64,000 nt of DNA, taken from assembly GCF_964340395.1 (NCBI RefSeq), contig NC_135550.1, positions 26,689,176-26,753,175 of the forward strand. The letters are read 5' to 3'. The position numbers and the translations under genes were made by a program. Numbering within the stretch: position 1 is the stretch's first letter; each line of letters opens with the position of its first letter. This document shows, piece by piece, positions 12,038-24,200 of this stretch. A model generated the notes under the pieces. The model searched no databases and had not been told where the DNA came from. It saw only the letters and a program-made list of their open reading frames with translations. This stretch comes from Glandiceps talaboti (lineage: Eukaryota; Hemichordata; Enteropneusta; Spengelidae).

Positions 12038-12940
12038 ATGGGAAATATATTGCTTAAGTTCCAGCAGTTCCATAACAGAGGTTCAACAACATTGTCACCT
12101 GAAAACAACCATGAAGTACAGGATTCTAACAAAATACAATATCTGAAATCACTTCATAAATATAAGCTCAAGATAGAGGAGAAAGGTGTATGGTGTGTGG
12201 AGAATTTGGATTCTGACGATGATCTTGAAAGGGAATTACAAGAGAAAGCTGGTGTCGACAAGGCCAAGACAGTGCAATTTGTTCGGATCAATGGAACTTC
12301 AATCCAAAATTTACCAGTAGCAATTGGTATGTTTGATGCATTGATTTGCATGGACCTGAGTAACAACTACCTGCAGGAGTTGCCCTGGTCAGTTGTCTAC
12401 TTGAAATCTCTCAAAGTCCTAGATCTGTCAAACAACATGCTAATAAGTGTACCAAAGACTGTAGTTTATCTCAGATCTTTAACAGTTTTAGATGTTAGCT
12501 ACAATTTCATCACACACCTCCCTACAGAACTGCTGTATTTAGAGAACTTAGAAGAACTGAATGTAGATGAAAACAAAGATTTGATATCTCCCCCACTAGC
12601 AGTTGCAGGACAAGGAATAGGGGAAATAATGAACTATTTGACCACCCGGTTTGAGAGAACAGATTTGTGGAAAAATTGGTCAGGCAAGAAAAACGGAATG
12701 GCAACTCTGTTTGAACTGTGCATAGCCAGTATACTGCAATGTAAAGTGGAATTTATTACACCATCATATATTCCTCCTGTAATAAAGAACCATTTATCAG
12801 ACCGTGTGAAGAAACAAGAAAAACAGGTATTGGTGTGTAAATGTAGTGTTTGTCATAGCTGTTTCTCTAACAAGTATAATTTTGATATTCATCATTGTAA
12901 AACAAAACGTCATCTCCAAAGAGTACAGGCTGATGACTGA
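12038..12940 (+). CDS. Leucine-rich-repeat protein with C-terminal Cys/His motif
   Basis: A single uninterrupted 300-residue frame, so the coding part is intronless. Residues about 76-185 hold four to five LRRs of the short type (LxxLPxxIxxLxxLxxLDLSxN). The clearest are ICMDLSNNYLQELP, LKVLDLSNNMLISVP and LTVLDVSYNFITHLP. Residues 222-260 (ATLFELCIASIL, then YIPPVIKNHL) and a Cys/His cluster (C267, C269, C272, C275, H285, H286, C287, H292) resemble the C-terminal layout of the LRRC58/LRRC28 group, but I cannot assign an orthologue. There is no signal peptide or membrane segment, so it is probably cytosolic. It begins MGN, which could allow N-myristoylation, although residue 6 is Leu. The stop codon lies inside a 72-bp tandem duplication. 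The gene converges on the PPP1R36-like gene. Confidence 0.8.
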   Translation: MGNILLKFQQFHNRGSTTLSPENNHEVQDSNKIQYLKSLHKYKLKIEEKGVWCVENLDSDDDLERELQEKAGVDKAKTVQFVRINGTSIQNLPVAIGMFDALICMDLSNNYLQELPWSVVYLKSLKVLDLSNNMLISVPKTVVYLRSLTVLDVSYNFITHLPTELLYLENLEELNVDENKDLISPPLAVAGQGIGEIMNYLTTRFERTDLWKNWSGKKNGMATLFELCIASILQCKVEFITPSYIPPVIKNHLSDRVKKQEKQVLVCKCSVCHSCFSNKYNFDIHHCKTKRHLQRVQADD

Positions 12941-13055
12941 TGAAACAAGTAGTTCTGAAGCTGAGAGATGTAAAACAAATTGCATTTCTTTTGAGTATAG
13001 GCTGAAGACAGATGAAAGAAGTAGTGCTGAAACTGGCAGGTTTGAAGAAACAAAT
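12899..13055 (+). repeat. Diverged 72-bp tandem duplication over the LRR stop codon
   Basis: Two adjacent copies begin gtaaaacaaa. The shared core is gagtayaggctga, gatgaaa, agtagt and a ctgaa block. Copy one starts at 12899 and copy two near 12971. The LRR frame stops inside copy one. The +1 frame stays open through both copies to 13061, because the period is a multiple of three. Confidence 0.7.
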
Positions 13056-13070
13056 GTGTGAATGAATAGG

Positions 13071-13263
13071 CCAATAGACTTACTTCTTGTACTGTCATGA
13101 TTAAATTAGATGAAACAATTCAAAATAACATGTACATGCAATTTATTAAACTGTAATGGACAATCTACAATTTATCAAGGTCAACAGACTTTTTCTTGTA
13201 CTGTTAGAAGTAAGTGAGATGGATTGCTTCAATAGTCCCAGTAATATGTCAGTGTAATTTATT
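13071..13263 (+). repeat. Diverged duplication in the LRR 3' UTR
   Basis: The segments near 13071-13147 and 13184-13263 share 'agactt...ttcttgtactgt', 'agatg', 'aca.gt' and 'aatttatt' in order, with insertions. They look like an old tandem duplication of about 113 bp in the 3' UTR. Confidence 0.45.
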
Positions 13264-13444
13264 CACTTGCACTGTGTTTATGTACATCTCTAAATCAATC
13301 ATTCATTCGCCTTGTATTACTAGTATTATATTATTGAATTGTTAAAAAGACATTTTCATGTCTTTTCCACAACATTTAAGGATTAAAATTTTACATTAAA
13401 TTTTCTTTTCCCAAAATGCCAATGTAATGTTGTTACACAACAAT

Positions 13445-13894
13445 TTACAAGTTATTACTTTTTTTTAGTAGATTTTGCTGGTCAAATGTCAATGTTGCCA
13501 GGGAATGTACAATGCAAATCAGTAAATCTGTAGGAGTATTGTCAAATTTTAGTTTGTCTATGAACATGAATGTAACACATTTTTGTAGGATAACGCTGTA
13601 TAAACATTTTACATGTAGTGTTGTATAAGTTTTATTTGATCTTTTATTGTGATATTTATAAATATCTTGTAAGTTATAGGTCAAGTAGAGCAGAGAGACA
13701 ATGCAACTCATAATATTCAACAGGTGGTTTGAGTGCTGAAGTTCCAGGATGAATGACCTTTGAACTGCAAGTATGACACACACGTTGATTAATAATGCAT
13801 ATGCTTTAGGGATTTGATTGATGATTTTACTGTTATTAGGAAGCTCGAATTCAAAGTAATACCTTATCATCAGACTGTTAAAAAAAGAATACAA
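13445..13894 (-). other. 149-codon antisense open frame, coding status doubtful
   Basis: The frame is unusually long for such AT-rich DNA and lies antisense to the presumed LRR 3' UTR. Its product is rich in Leu, Ile, Asn, Tyr and Cys with several hydrophobic stretches. I recognise no domain or motif, and no promoter or splice signals point to a gene. It is most likely a chance frame. Confidence 0.15.
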
Positions 13895-14298
13895 GAATTA
13901 TGGCACAACATACATTACCAATCATTTACATTCAGAGAATTTTTTTTATCTGAAAGACGCATTTTATACAAAATGTTTTTCTTCATATTATCATATAAAT
14001 GTCAGTCCATAAATAAACATTTATCATATATTTATTAAATATTACATGAATAATGGTGTTTGTGTAAACCTAAATAAATTATGTAGTTGTTCTAGGATTG
14101 TTATCTTTGTGCTCTGCATTTGTCTTTGACTTGCATGGTTTTATTTGTACTGGAATTGTTAAAAATTGGCACTTGTCATGTCATGTCATGTTGATGTAAT
14201 TTATTACAAATTCATTTGATAGTGTCTGTCTGCAATTATGAGAGGACAGCATTCCACATGGAAACCACAGATGGATAGTATCACTACTTTTCTCTTTC

Positions 14299-14346
14299 AA
14301 TAAACAAAACAGTCAGAGTTTATCTATTAAACAAAGACATTTTATT
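14299..14346. promoter_or_regulatory. Opposed poly(A) signals of two convergent genes
   Basis: AATAAA on the plus strand at 14299-14304 suits the LRR gene. AATAAA on the minus strand at 14341-14346 suits the PPP1R36-like gene (stop at 14964-14966). If both are used, the two transcripts end almost on top of each other. Other plus-strand AATAAA copies near 14.01-14.07 kb are alternative ends for the LRR gene. Confidence 0.5.
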
Positions 14347-14963
14347 GAATGATACCAGTGTGTTTTAAAATACATCCTATTTTTCACATTTTCACTCGCA
14401 CTTCAGGGGCTGTCATATAAAATAAGACATTAGCTTAATATGTCCAAAATATTTACAATTTCAAGTGGTAATAAAATATTCTATAAGAAAGCATGAGATA
14501 TGTATATACACAAAAAATATTTGGGAGTAATACATGTAGTTACAGGATTTTAACTTATGAATAATAAACTGGATGGATCGTACACCATAGTATGTGTTCT
14601 ATAGTGTTTGTTTTAATAATACAATGTGGAATTCCTTGGAGTTGAGGAGTTTATAGTTACATGTACTTTTGAATTCTGTGAATCTCTAGAACATGGTTGG
14701 CAATATGACATAATAATTATAAAAATACATCTGCAATCACATCAGAAATAAATGTCTATTTACTGTTAGGATTCACATCAAATTTTGAAATCGTGAGACA
14801 TCAGTGACAAATTTTGACAAAAAGAGAAAGATGGTGAATATACACTATAAAGTACACGCATTGACGTTATGCATCACTCCATAAATATTGTGTGACATTT
14901 GTACAAAAAATATGAAAAGTTATATCTCTCCAGACAATAATTGTAAATAATTATAGGGAAAAT

Positions 14964-15251
14964 TCATTCATCCATATCTTCGTCCTCATCATCAGGTGGT
15001 GCTTCAGTAGTTGTCTGTGAAATGTCTGTCATTGCACGACTAACGCCTCTCTGGCCACCTGTAAGATATAAACATTGATTCAAGTGGTAAATTATGATGA
15101 GGTTTAATATCAGGGGGTCAGCTGTCACTCTTATGTGTCTCTTGTCTGTATGCCATATGCAATTTGAGTTATTTATAAAAATAACAACACATTAGTTAAA
15201 GTTATGTTTGGTTATATATCAGTATTGAAATAACCCTACAAAGATTGATAT

Positions 15252-15284
<33 letters not shown>

Positions 15285-18200
15285 ATGGTGAATCGTGTTC
15301 ATTAACTAGTACCAGTACAACTCAAACAAGGTATTCGGATGTGACATATAAATGACATTCTGACATAATTTTTTGGTTACCAAAAATATGATATTTCAAA
15401 ACCATCACAAGATATTTGTGTATAATCAAGAACCTACATCAAGCTGTGTCAATGTTCACTTACAGTGCTATATTACTAGTATGTATGTGCAGCTGTTTTT
15501 ACACTCAGTTCAGTTGATAATGGGTCAATAGTTAGTTACAGACTGCACCACTTAAATCTTTCTTTCCATACTTCCTACTTATTTTGCTGGCAGCAAGTAA
15601 CATTTCCTGTCGAATCTTAAGCATTATCTTGTTGTATCTGACTGAGGCAGGTGAAGCAGGTATCTAGAGGTCTATTATTAGGACTGACTTACAATACCAT
15701 CATTACATGACAAATATACAGTTTGATATATCTGCAAACACTCCTATGTTTTACTAATAGTGATAAATTTTACAGAGCACTTTCCCACCCTGTGCTCAAA
15801 GTACTTCTCATTTATTACACAAGGCATGAACCAATAGTTGAAAATGGCCATCTATACTTCAACTTTCTGGGGAACATACAATCCATTGCAGCCTCTATTA
15901 GTGCATAGGATTAAAGCTAGTCTAGTTCCTGATGACTTTGTTCCTAAGTTATCATCACACATTACGTATAGTCAATGTCGTTACTCTAGGCATTAAATGT
16001 GGTTAAACGCCATGCTGGGCAAAGCACAAACGGTGCATGTCAGTAGTAATCCATCACAAATTGACAGGTTGTCATCATCGCTCATTAATATTAATTTAGT
16101 ACAGCTGTGAACTGTAAAAACATAAAAACTGAACTCCACCTCCAGTCTGTGGAGATGTCATCATGTTTATATGAATGCTGTAGGGAGAGCACAGAATTCT
16201 ATGCGAGAGTAACGACATTGACTAGACATAATGTGGAGTCATGATGGGTGAATGGCTAGCGTGACCGACTTGGAATCTACAGGTTGCAGGTTCGAGCCCC
16301 GTCGCTGCCTGCTGTTTGTTTCTGAGTGGCTAAAGTCCTTGGGCAAGATTTGAACCACGGCTGTGCCTCAGTCAACCCAGCTGTATAACTGGGAACCTGG
16401 TAGGATGTAGGTTGCAATGTGAAGGCTTTAATCCTATGCGCTTAAATGGCTGCAATGGATTGTATGCTCCCCGGGGAGTTGAGGAAGACTAAAGGGCCGT
16501 TGTGCCATTCTGATCCGAGCCAGGGGTAATAATTGTAAAGCGCTTTGAGCACGGAGTGGGAAAGCGCTATATAAGAAACCAACATTATTATTATTATTAT
16601 TATAATGTGTGAAGATAACTTAGTGTAAAATTGGAACGCAGTTATCAGGAACTAGACTAGATGAAAGCATTCACATTGCAACCTCTAGCATTACAGGTCC
16701 CCAATTATACAGCTGGGTCGATTGGAGCACAATCATGGTTCGAATCTTGCCCAAGGACTTTTGCCATTTAGAAACAAACAGAGCTGCTAAGAGGCTTGAA
16801 CCAACAACCTGCAGATTCCACACCAACCACTCTATCCATTTGACTATTATGACTCAACGTCTTGAAAAATCATAATTCTATAATCAGTCAATATTAATAT
16901 ATTTTTTAAAGTTGATTCCACCTAAACGATATAATTCAGATATTTGATATTTTCATAATTTGTCATTACAATTCAGTGACATATGACTCAACATGGAACT
17001 GGATTCATAGGTACAGTATGTAAAATTGTAGCATAAATCTCATGAAGAAAAAAAAAATTCCTCATCAAGAATATTCTGTTTGAACAGCAGTAAAGCCTAA
17101 AAAAATAATTGTTTGGTTCCGGTTACCCGTCCCCACCTAGTTTTTCACTGCTGACCCTAAATTTTTTTCCGTATTTAAGAAAAATAAAATCGCAAAAATT
17201 GTGAAGTCTCACGAGAAATAGTGGATGCGCAAACTGACATCAACTTAAAAAGACAATATAAAACTATTCTTCCAATCTGTAATGGCTGTACATCTGATAG
17301 GAAGAAATAAATAACACAGAGACCATTTGGAATACAATGGAAAATCTACCTACCTCAACTATTCTAAAATTCAGTGTAATCAGAAAACCACACAATTTTT
17401 TTTATTAGGCCTAATTACAATGATGAAGAAAATGGAAGCCTCCCCTATCAAGATGAACTTGCGAACTTTATATCTGAGGCACTATCTCTTGACTGGGTAA
17501 AGAGACAGATCTGTGCAATGTTTGTGAAACTCTTTCATCAACAGTATCAATATATCTATCTCCTAGTCTATATTCACAAAAGCTTGTCATTATTTCCCCA
17601 TCAATAGTATCAATCCAGGTAAGAGTTGAAGGCCAACATTGCTTATCTCTACTGTACTTAGCTGATTTATACTAGTACCAGTAAATAGAAAACTTGCCTC
17701 AAGTTTTGCATTTATCCAGGTATCTCCTCAGAATTGATAATGTATTTATAGACAGAGAGACGTGATTTGAACCCATGAGTGTATGAGTCATTTATGTACT
17801 GATGGAATATGATATGTATATTATGCCCTATTCATATCACTCAGGGTATTAAACCAGTGTTTGTAACAGCCTTCAAACTCATGATTTTTTCATGAATTGC
17901 AAGCAGTAAACCTGTTCTACCTCATTCAATGTTTTTTATGGATACCTTTCTATCAATGATAAATGAGCATTACAAAAGTGAAAACTTAGAGGCCCACTTT
18001 GGATTAAGATTCAAATTTACATGTGAAAACTAGGTGTCTAGCAGAGCTATAGAAAAAGTTGGGACAGAACAAAAAAATTATCCCATGCAATCCTTATTAA
18101 TTAAGATAACACTTGGTCTAATGTGATGACCCAGGATTGAAATGTAACCCTTTAATGGCAACAACAACTTGGTGTTGACATGTCAATTGAAAAGCCTTAC

Positions 18201-21200
18201 CGACAAAGTATTACTTGTGCCTCTGGACAATATGCTGCCCAAGTTGCCCCTCTAATGAACATGAACCACCAAATACAATGTACGAATCATACTGGATTCT
18301 TTTTGGCAAATTATTGTCAAAGTTAATTTGGTAACCACTACGTTTGCTATTCTCTATTTAACATATACGCCCTTCAGATAAACTATAGAATGGAGATATT
18401 TTATCTAGGGTTATTCAAGTGCGTGACCTATGACCTGATGACTCACCTGCTCCTGCTGTTCCTGGGGCTCCTGGTGTACCAAATGTAGACCTAATACAAA
18501 TAATCATAAAAATGTTGTTATGATAAATGAAAGCTTTGAGGGGTTATCATGCAATGGATCAGATAGACTGTAAGATACGCCATGTTCTGTCCTCACCGAC
18601 CTCCTCGGATGTGTGAGGACACGCTGTCACAGCGTACCTTACAGACTTTGGATCAGACAAAACAGAATACTAAAGGAATTATGATATTGGTGCAAACACT
18701 TGAGAGACAAAACAATGACAATGTGCAAACATAATGATTTACTGATAAAGAGTTAAAAAGAACTACACAATCTTTCAAATTGTCACCCATTAGGCAATAA
18801 AGTAACACTTTACACTGTGTACAACATGACATGTCATTTATTGTTTCATACAGTTGGCACAGCAAAACTAGTCTACTTTCAAGTGATGAGAAAGGACCAT
18901 TGCCATTGTATATGTCAACCTTTTTTTCAATGTCTTTTCAGGGGGGGGGGGCATATTTTAACTACTTCCTTGATGTTTTTTTTCAATTTTTCAGTGTTCA
19001 CTTACTGACTTCAACATGTATTTGAGTTGGAGTTTTGTTTTTATCAAAAGCAAGCCACTTCTTGTTTTGTCCAAGACTAAGACCATATGTCTAACTTCAA
19101 AACAGGTGTTGCATATGTATGTGTTTCAGATTGAATGATTTAAAGAGCTGGATAATGTGTTATGGTCAGTAAACTATGCATTGAGATTGTTATGGAATAT
19201 ACATGTATACTATTAAATCACAATGAAGTTATTTGCAATGGTATCTAGTGATTTTTAGCCTGGGAATGAAGACTGCTAGTTACTGTCACTGTATCAGTAC
19301 TATGATTAATATCTTAAAGAACTCTCTTTTTACGATAAATTTTACTTTATATACACACCTCTTCTAATAATACATAATAAGTTGCACAAAATATGAACTT
19401 ATTTGTGTGTAACTACTAGTGGTACACTGATGAGTGCATTCAGGAACACTGTCAAGTATAGGAGGCGCTGTCTGATAGAGGGCGCTGTCTGATAGAGACT
19501 CTGAAAGTGAGCTATGACAGTCTACTACATATACATTGTATATAGTTTTATAATATGACTTTGGTGAGGAGAAACACTTCATTACCAATCAGATAAAGAT
19601 CAAACACACAACATCAAATAAACTACATACAAGTTATGAAAGTCTTGTCAGAGGAGAAATAACACACACACACACAAATCATAGTTCATGACAAGGCATG
19701 CTGCAGTAGTGGTAAACATTTGTACACAAAAGACTCTTGATACGGTCTTTTCAATCAGTCTTATTTTGGACACACTGGCTGCCATTCTAACTCATGACAT
19801 TATATTGTTCTCTTTTTCATTTATTGCTACTAAAATTAGTGATGACAATAACTGTGAACCTACTCCCATTTAACATATTTGCATGTAAAAAATGGCTTTG
19901 ATCATGGATCAACAAATGTACCAAAAAATATATAATTGCAAATCTTAGCATTCTTGAGAACACAGGTTCATGAACTTAGCCTCTTCTTCTCCCCTTCCGT
20001 ATCCAACATCATTGGCTCTTGTAAGCCATTTTAGTTAGTCCTAACCCCCCCCCCCCACCACCACCACCACCACCAAAAGTAACACTTTATGAATTGATCA
20101 TGTCTCTCACAATTCAGCAGGTTTAATGTATCAAAAATAGAACTGTCCTGTAAGTGACTCTGATAGCTGTAGCTAAGAAATTTTACATGCATTGACGTGG
20201 CTGAACATGCTAGCACAATTCAAACACTATATCAGTGTACTGCAAACAATGCCTTGTTGTATGTTAATTGTTATAGAGTGAGTAGCATGAAAAAGAAACA
20301 AACAAACAAACAAACAAACAAAAAACAGCAATGCAATCTATGACTAAAGCAATGATATATACACATGCCATCACCATGCATCTTGGTCCTGATACCATCA
20401 ATGACTTCACATGTATGGATTCCTGTAAATTACAGTGTATGGACTAGAATGTCAGATTTATCAACTAATCAAATGATGATGTGAAATATGCATGCAATAA
20501 TGGTTATGATGTGATCTGGAAATACGTGGCATGTCTGAAGAACACTTAGCCTGGCATTCAAAGTCATACTGATCTTGAACTAGGAAAATTTAGTGGCATC
20601 CACTTTTCAGTCAAATCAACCCTGTTATATCACCATTCAAAATAGCATTGTCTCCTTCATTTTGAAACTTTACGTTTGAGTTCTGGGGTATATATAGCAT
20701 ATACATTTTGGCCAAGTGTACTTCAGTTTTGCCAGATATTCATTCAAATAAAAAAAAAATGAAAATGTTAGTTAGAATTTGAATTTTGTATGCAAGCTGG
20801 CTTTTCTTTCTATGTCTCAATAAAAGGAATACATCAAGTTTTATGTCAGGATTAATGGCAATGTAATGAGATACGATGATGATTAGTAACAACGATCTAG
20901 AAATACAGCTGACAACTACACCAATGAAATCTTTTCTATGTTTTGGTTACTGGATCATAGAGAAAGATATGTAAACTTACCCTCTCCTTGACTCACTCTC
21001 TTCATTCTCTTCATCTTGTTCTGATCCAACTGGTGCCAGGGTTGATGAATTAAACTGATTAAGTGGTTCACCTATGATACCAACCCTATATGAAATACAG
21101 TTGATTATCACCAAAATGCAATCCCAAATACAGTGACCACCACGTCACTACTAGTAATAAACAGACATACAAAATACTTCATTCTAGTTTGTGAATTTGT

Positions 21201-24200
21201 TTATCAAAATGATCATTTTGTATCAATATTTTGATTTACAGGATCATTTCTATAAACATAGTTCTAAATGAGGTTAAAATGAAAAAAGCAAGAATTCTTC
21301 AGTAATACAGTAGTAGTACATATATAATAGTACACCATACCACACAATAGTAAAATGGAGTACCACAGTTAGTGGTTTAGTGCCTTGCATACAGTACAGT
21401 ATACCATGGTATAGTGTATAGCAGTAAACCACTAGTCTATTTACAAAATGGCATTACCAGTATTGACAATAAAAGGAAGTATTTAAAATAAAAAAACCGA
21501 AAAGCAACAAATACCTTGCAGAGAGTTTTTTCATGGCTGTTAATGGATCAAACTCATCATCATCATCATCATCATCATTTGAAGGAAACTCTGACAATCC
21601 ACTAAAAAAAAATCAAAACAAAGAACTCAGTTTCTGAAGTCCATATAGAAATTTGTAACTTGACAGTAACTTAACAAAGTCGTCCTGAAAATACTGATGA
21701 ATACAACAAACCAAACAACGTAGTCTGTGATATTAAAACCATTTGAATTCTTCACATTTACAAATGTTAATCTTACCTTGCAGATGATGGTCTTGGTTTC
21801 TTAAACAACCAGTTAGACTCTTCTTTAGGAGATGGTAAGACAGACACTAGGACAGGTGATCTTTGACTGCAAAGAGTAAGAACACATAAACTTGTTCAAT
21901 GTACAAATTACTTCTGATTTCAAAAATTGGATATGTATTTGCTAAAAGAACGTATATGGGTTTAGGAAGATGAAATTGTAAAGTACAAGTGGTCTTTCCT
22001 TGGCACATTACACAATGAGAAAATAATAGTTTTGTACACTTTTGTTCCAAAGTCTAAAGGTGAAAACAACATCTAAACTTGACAGTGTATGACTATGAGG
22101 GGTAGCAGTTCCTGTGCATAATACATAGTATAATAAAGGAATGTGACTATGGATGTTTGATTACATGTACTGATACATAAACCAAAACCAAGTTACAAAT
22201 AAAGGAAAGTTGCACAACATATAACCAATAACATTGACATTTAGTATGCATGGCTATGGAGAGTATCTGAAACATACAGTTCCCTCGTCATATGCAGCAT
22301 ATACAGACATACCGATGAACACTCAGTCTGAGATCTATATGTTTATACTCTATCTTCTTTCACAGCAGTTGAATAACTAGTGTAGCATTGTAATATGAGG
22401 CAAAGACAGTAAAGGAGGACAGAGTATTGGAAATTGTTACTCACTTGATAATACTTTTAATTGCTGGCCTCCTCCTAGGAAATTAATATAAAAAATCTAT
22501 TATCAGCAAAAAAAAAAGTACTGTACCATAGTTTTTAGGGGCATTAAAGTATAACATTGGTATACCCTCTGAGCCAATTTGATTAGTCACTGATACACAC
22601 TAATTTCTTGTGACCTACCAAAGTTTGGTATTCCCCCGTTTGTCTTGTACTATGTGGTGACTCACAAGAAAACCCAGATTTAAGATTTTAACCCATAATA
22701 ACTGGAAGAAATTCTGTTTTTAGTGAGTACACTGCATAACAGTATAACTTTCAAAGATAAATGTAAACTTGCTTTAACTTTAACTAATATTCAATAATAA
22801 TAATAATGATAATAATAATAATAATCTTTATTCATCCAAATAAATTCAGAAATTTGTTGAATGGTTACCACAAGAGCAGCACCCTAGTGCCCTAATGTTG
22901 AAGAAGCAGGAGAAAATCAGAGTACCTGGGGCATTGTTCGGCAGGGTCTAACTGAGCATCACCCTTCTTAAATACAGACCTGGTTAAATTTTATATCAAA
23001 CCCAGCCGACACCTGGTGGGTTCGAACCCTGACTGCAGAGGTAAGAGGTAAGCTAACAGCTCAACCACCGACAACCCAACTATAGCAGGAATTATTTGTT
23101 CTTCTGGTTCAAACCAAAAAGACAGACACATAAAATAACAAAGCAAGTAGAATAGTTACGGATGTTGTCTTCTATATTCAGCCGGTGTAAGTTTCTTTTT
23201 GTCTTGGTTCTTTATCGAATCTTCTTTGTTTTTGTCAGTAGCATGCTTCACCCTCAAGGCAGGATTGAAAACATCAGACCGCAGCATTCTGTATAGAAAT
23301 GAATATGACAGAGATGGAAACTGGTGTTATTCTATCACTAATTCAAGCTACAGTTCATTTTCAGGATTTCTCCAGGATTTCTAAGGACTTACCAAAAGTT
23401 ATAACTTTGGACTCTTCTTATAACTCAGAATAAGGTATACAAGCAGGTGTATATAAGGTAACTTTTTGTGTGTGTTGCCAGTGTTTGATGATAGCATCAG
23501 ACAAACATCTTTACGGATAGCCATTGACCTTTTTAATATTTAGTAATTGCATATGACAACTTACCTGCCTATTTCTTTGTTGACCAGTTCAAATTCTTTC
23601 CTTCTAAATACAACCCATACAACATACACGCAATATTTGTAAAAAGTCTGGAAAAGATATTAAAAAAGCAAAGTATTAACAATAATAATAATACATTTTT
23701 TACTGAATTTGTAAGCCATCGCAACTTGGAACACTGGTCCCTTGTCCAGACTATAGTCTTCTAACAGGAACCAAAAGACCATTGCATTCTGGGTAATTTT
23801 CAATATCTACGATATCGGTGATCTCACATTTGATTGCACTTTCATTGGTACCCTAAATCATTAGACGATGACCAAGACTTCAACCAATGTTAATCAAAGG
23901 ATGCTCTTTATTATCCAAATATAAATAAAATTGTATTCACGATGAATTTGTGGAATTCACTACCACTTACCTCGTATGTGTCTCTGTCTTTATAAGTAGA
24001 TGATACCCTCTGTCTAGGAAAATGGACAAAAATATTAAGAAACCATTTATACTCATATTTGAAGAAAACTGGCACTTGTGTTGGCTGTCTGACCGTTAAG
24101 ATAAACGAAACAAGTCTAATATTTAAAATAATAAGTATTAAAGAACTTATATAAAGAACTTATATGAAGAACGTGTACATGTATAAGTTTATAAGCTCTG

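Noticed and set aside
16256-16310. tRNA gene at the SINE head
   Set aside because: It has A and B boxes but no proper cloverleaf, and it is continuous with a SINE body and TTA tail.
21550-21580. Non-coding (CAT)n microsatellite
   Set aside because: It encodes the seven-Asp run in exon 13 of the PPP1R36-like gene, so it is coding.
23020-23085. tRNA gene on the minus strand
   Set aside because: The B box is perfect, but the acceptor and anticodon arms do not pair; it is the head of a SINE.
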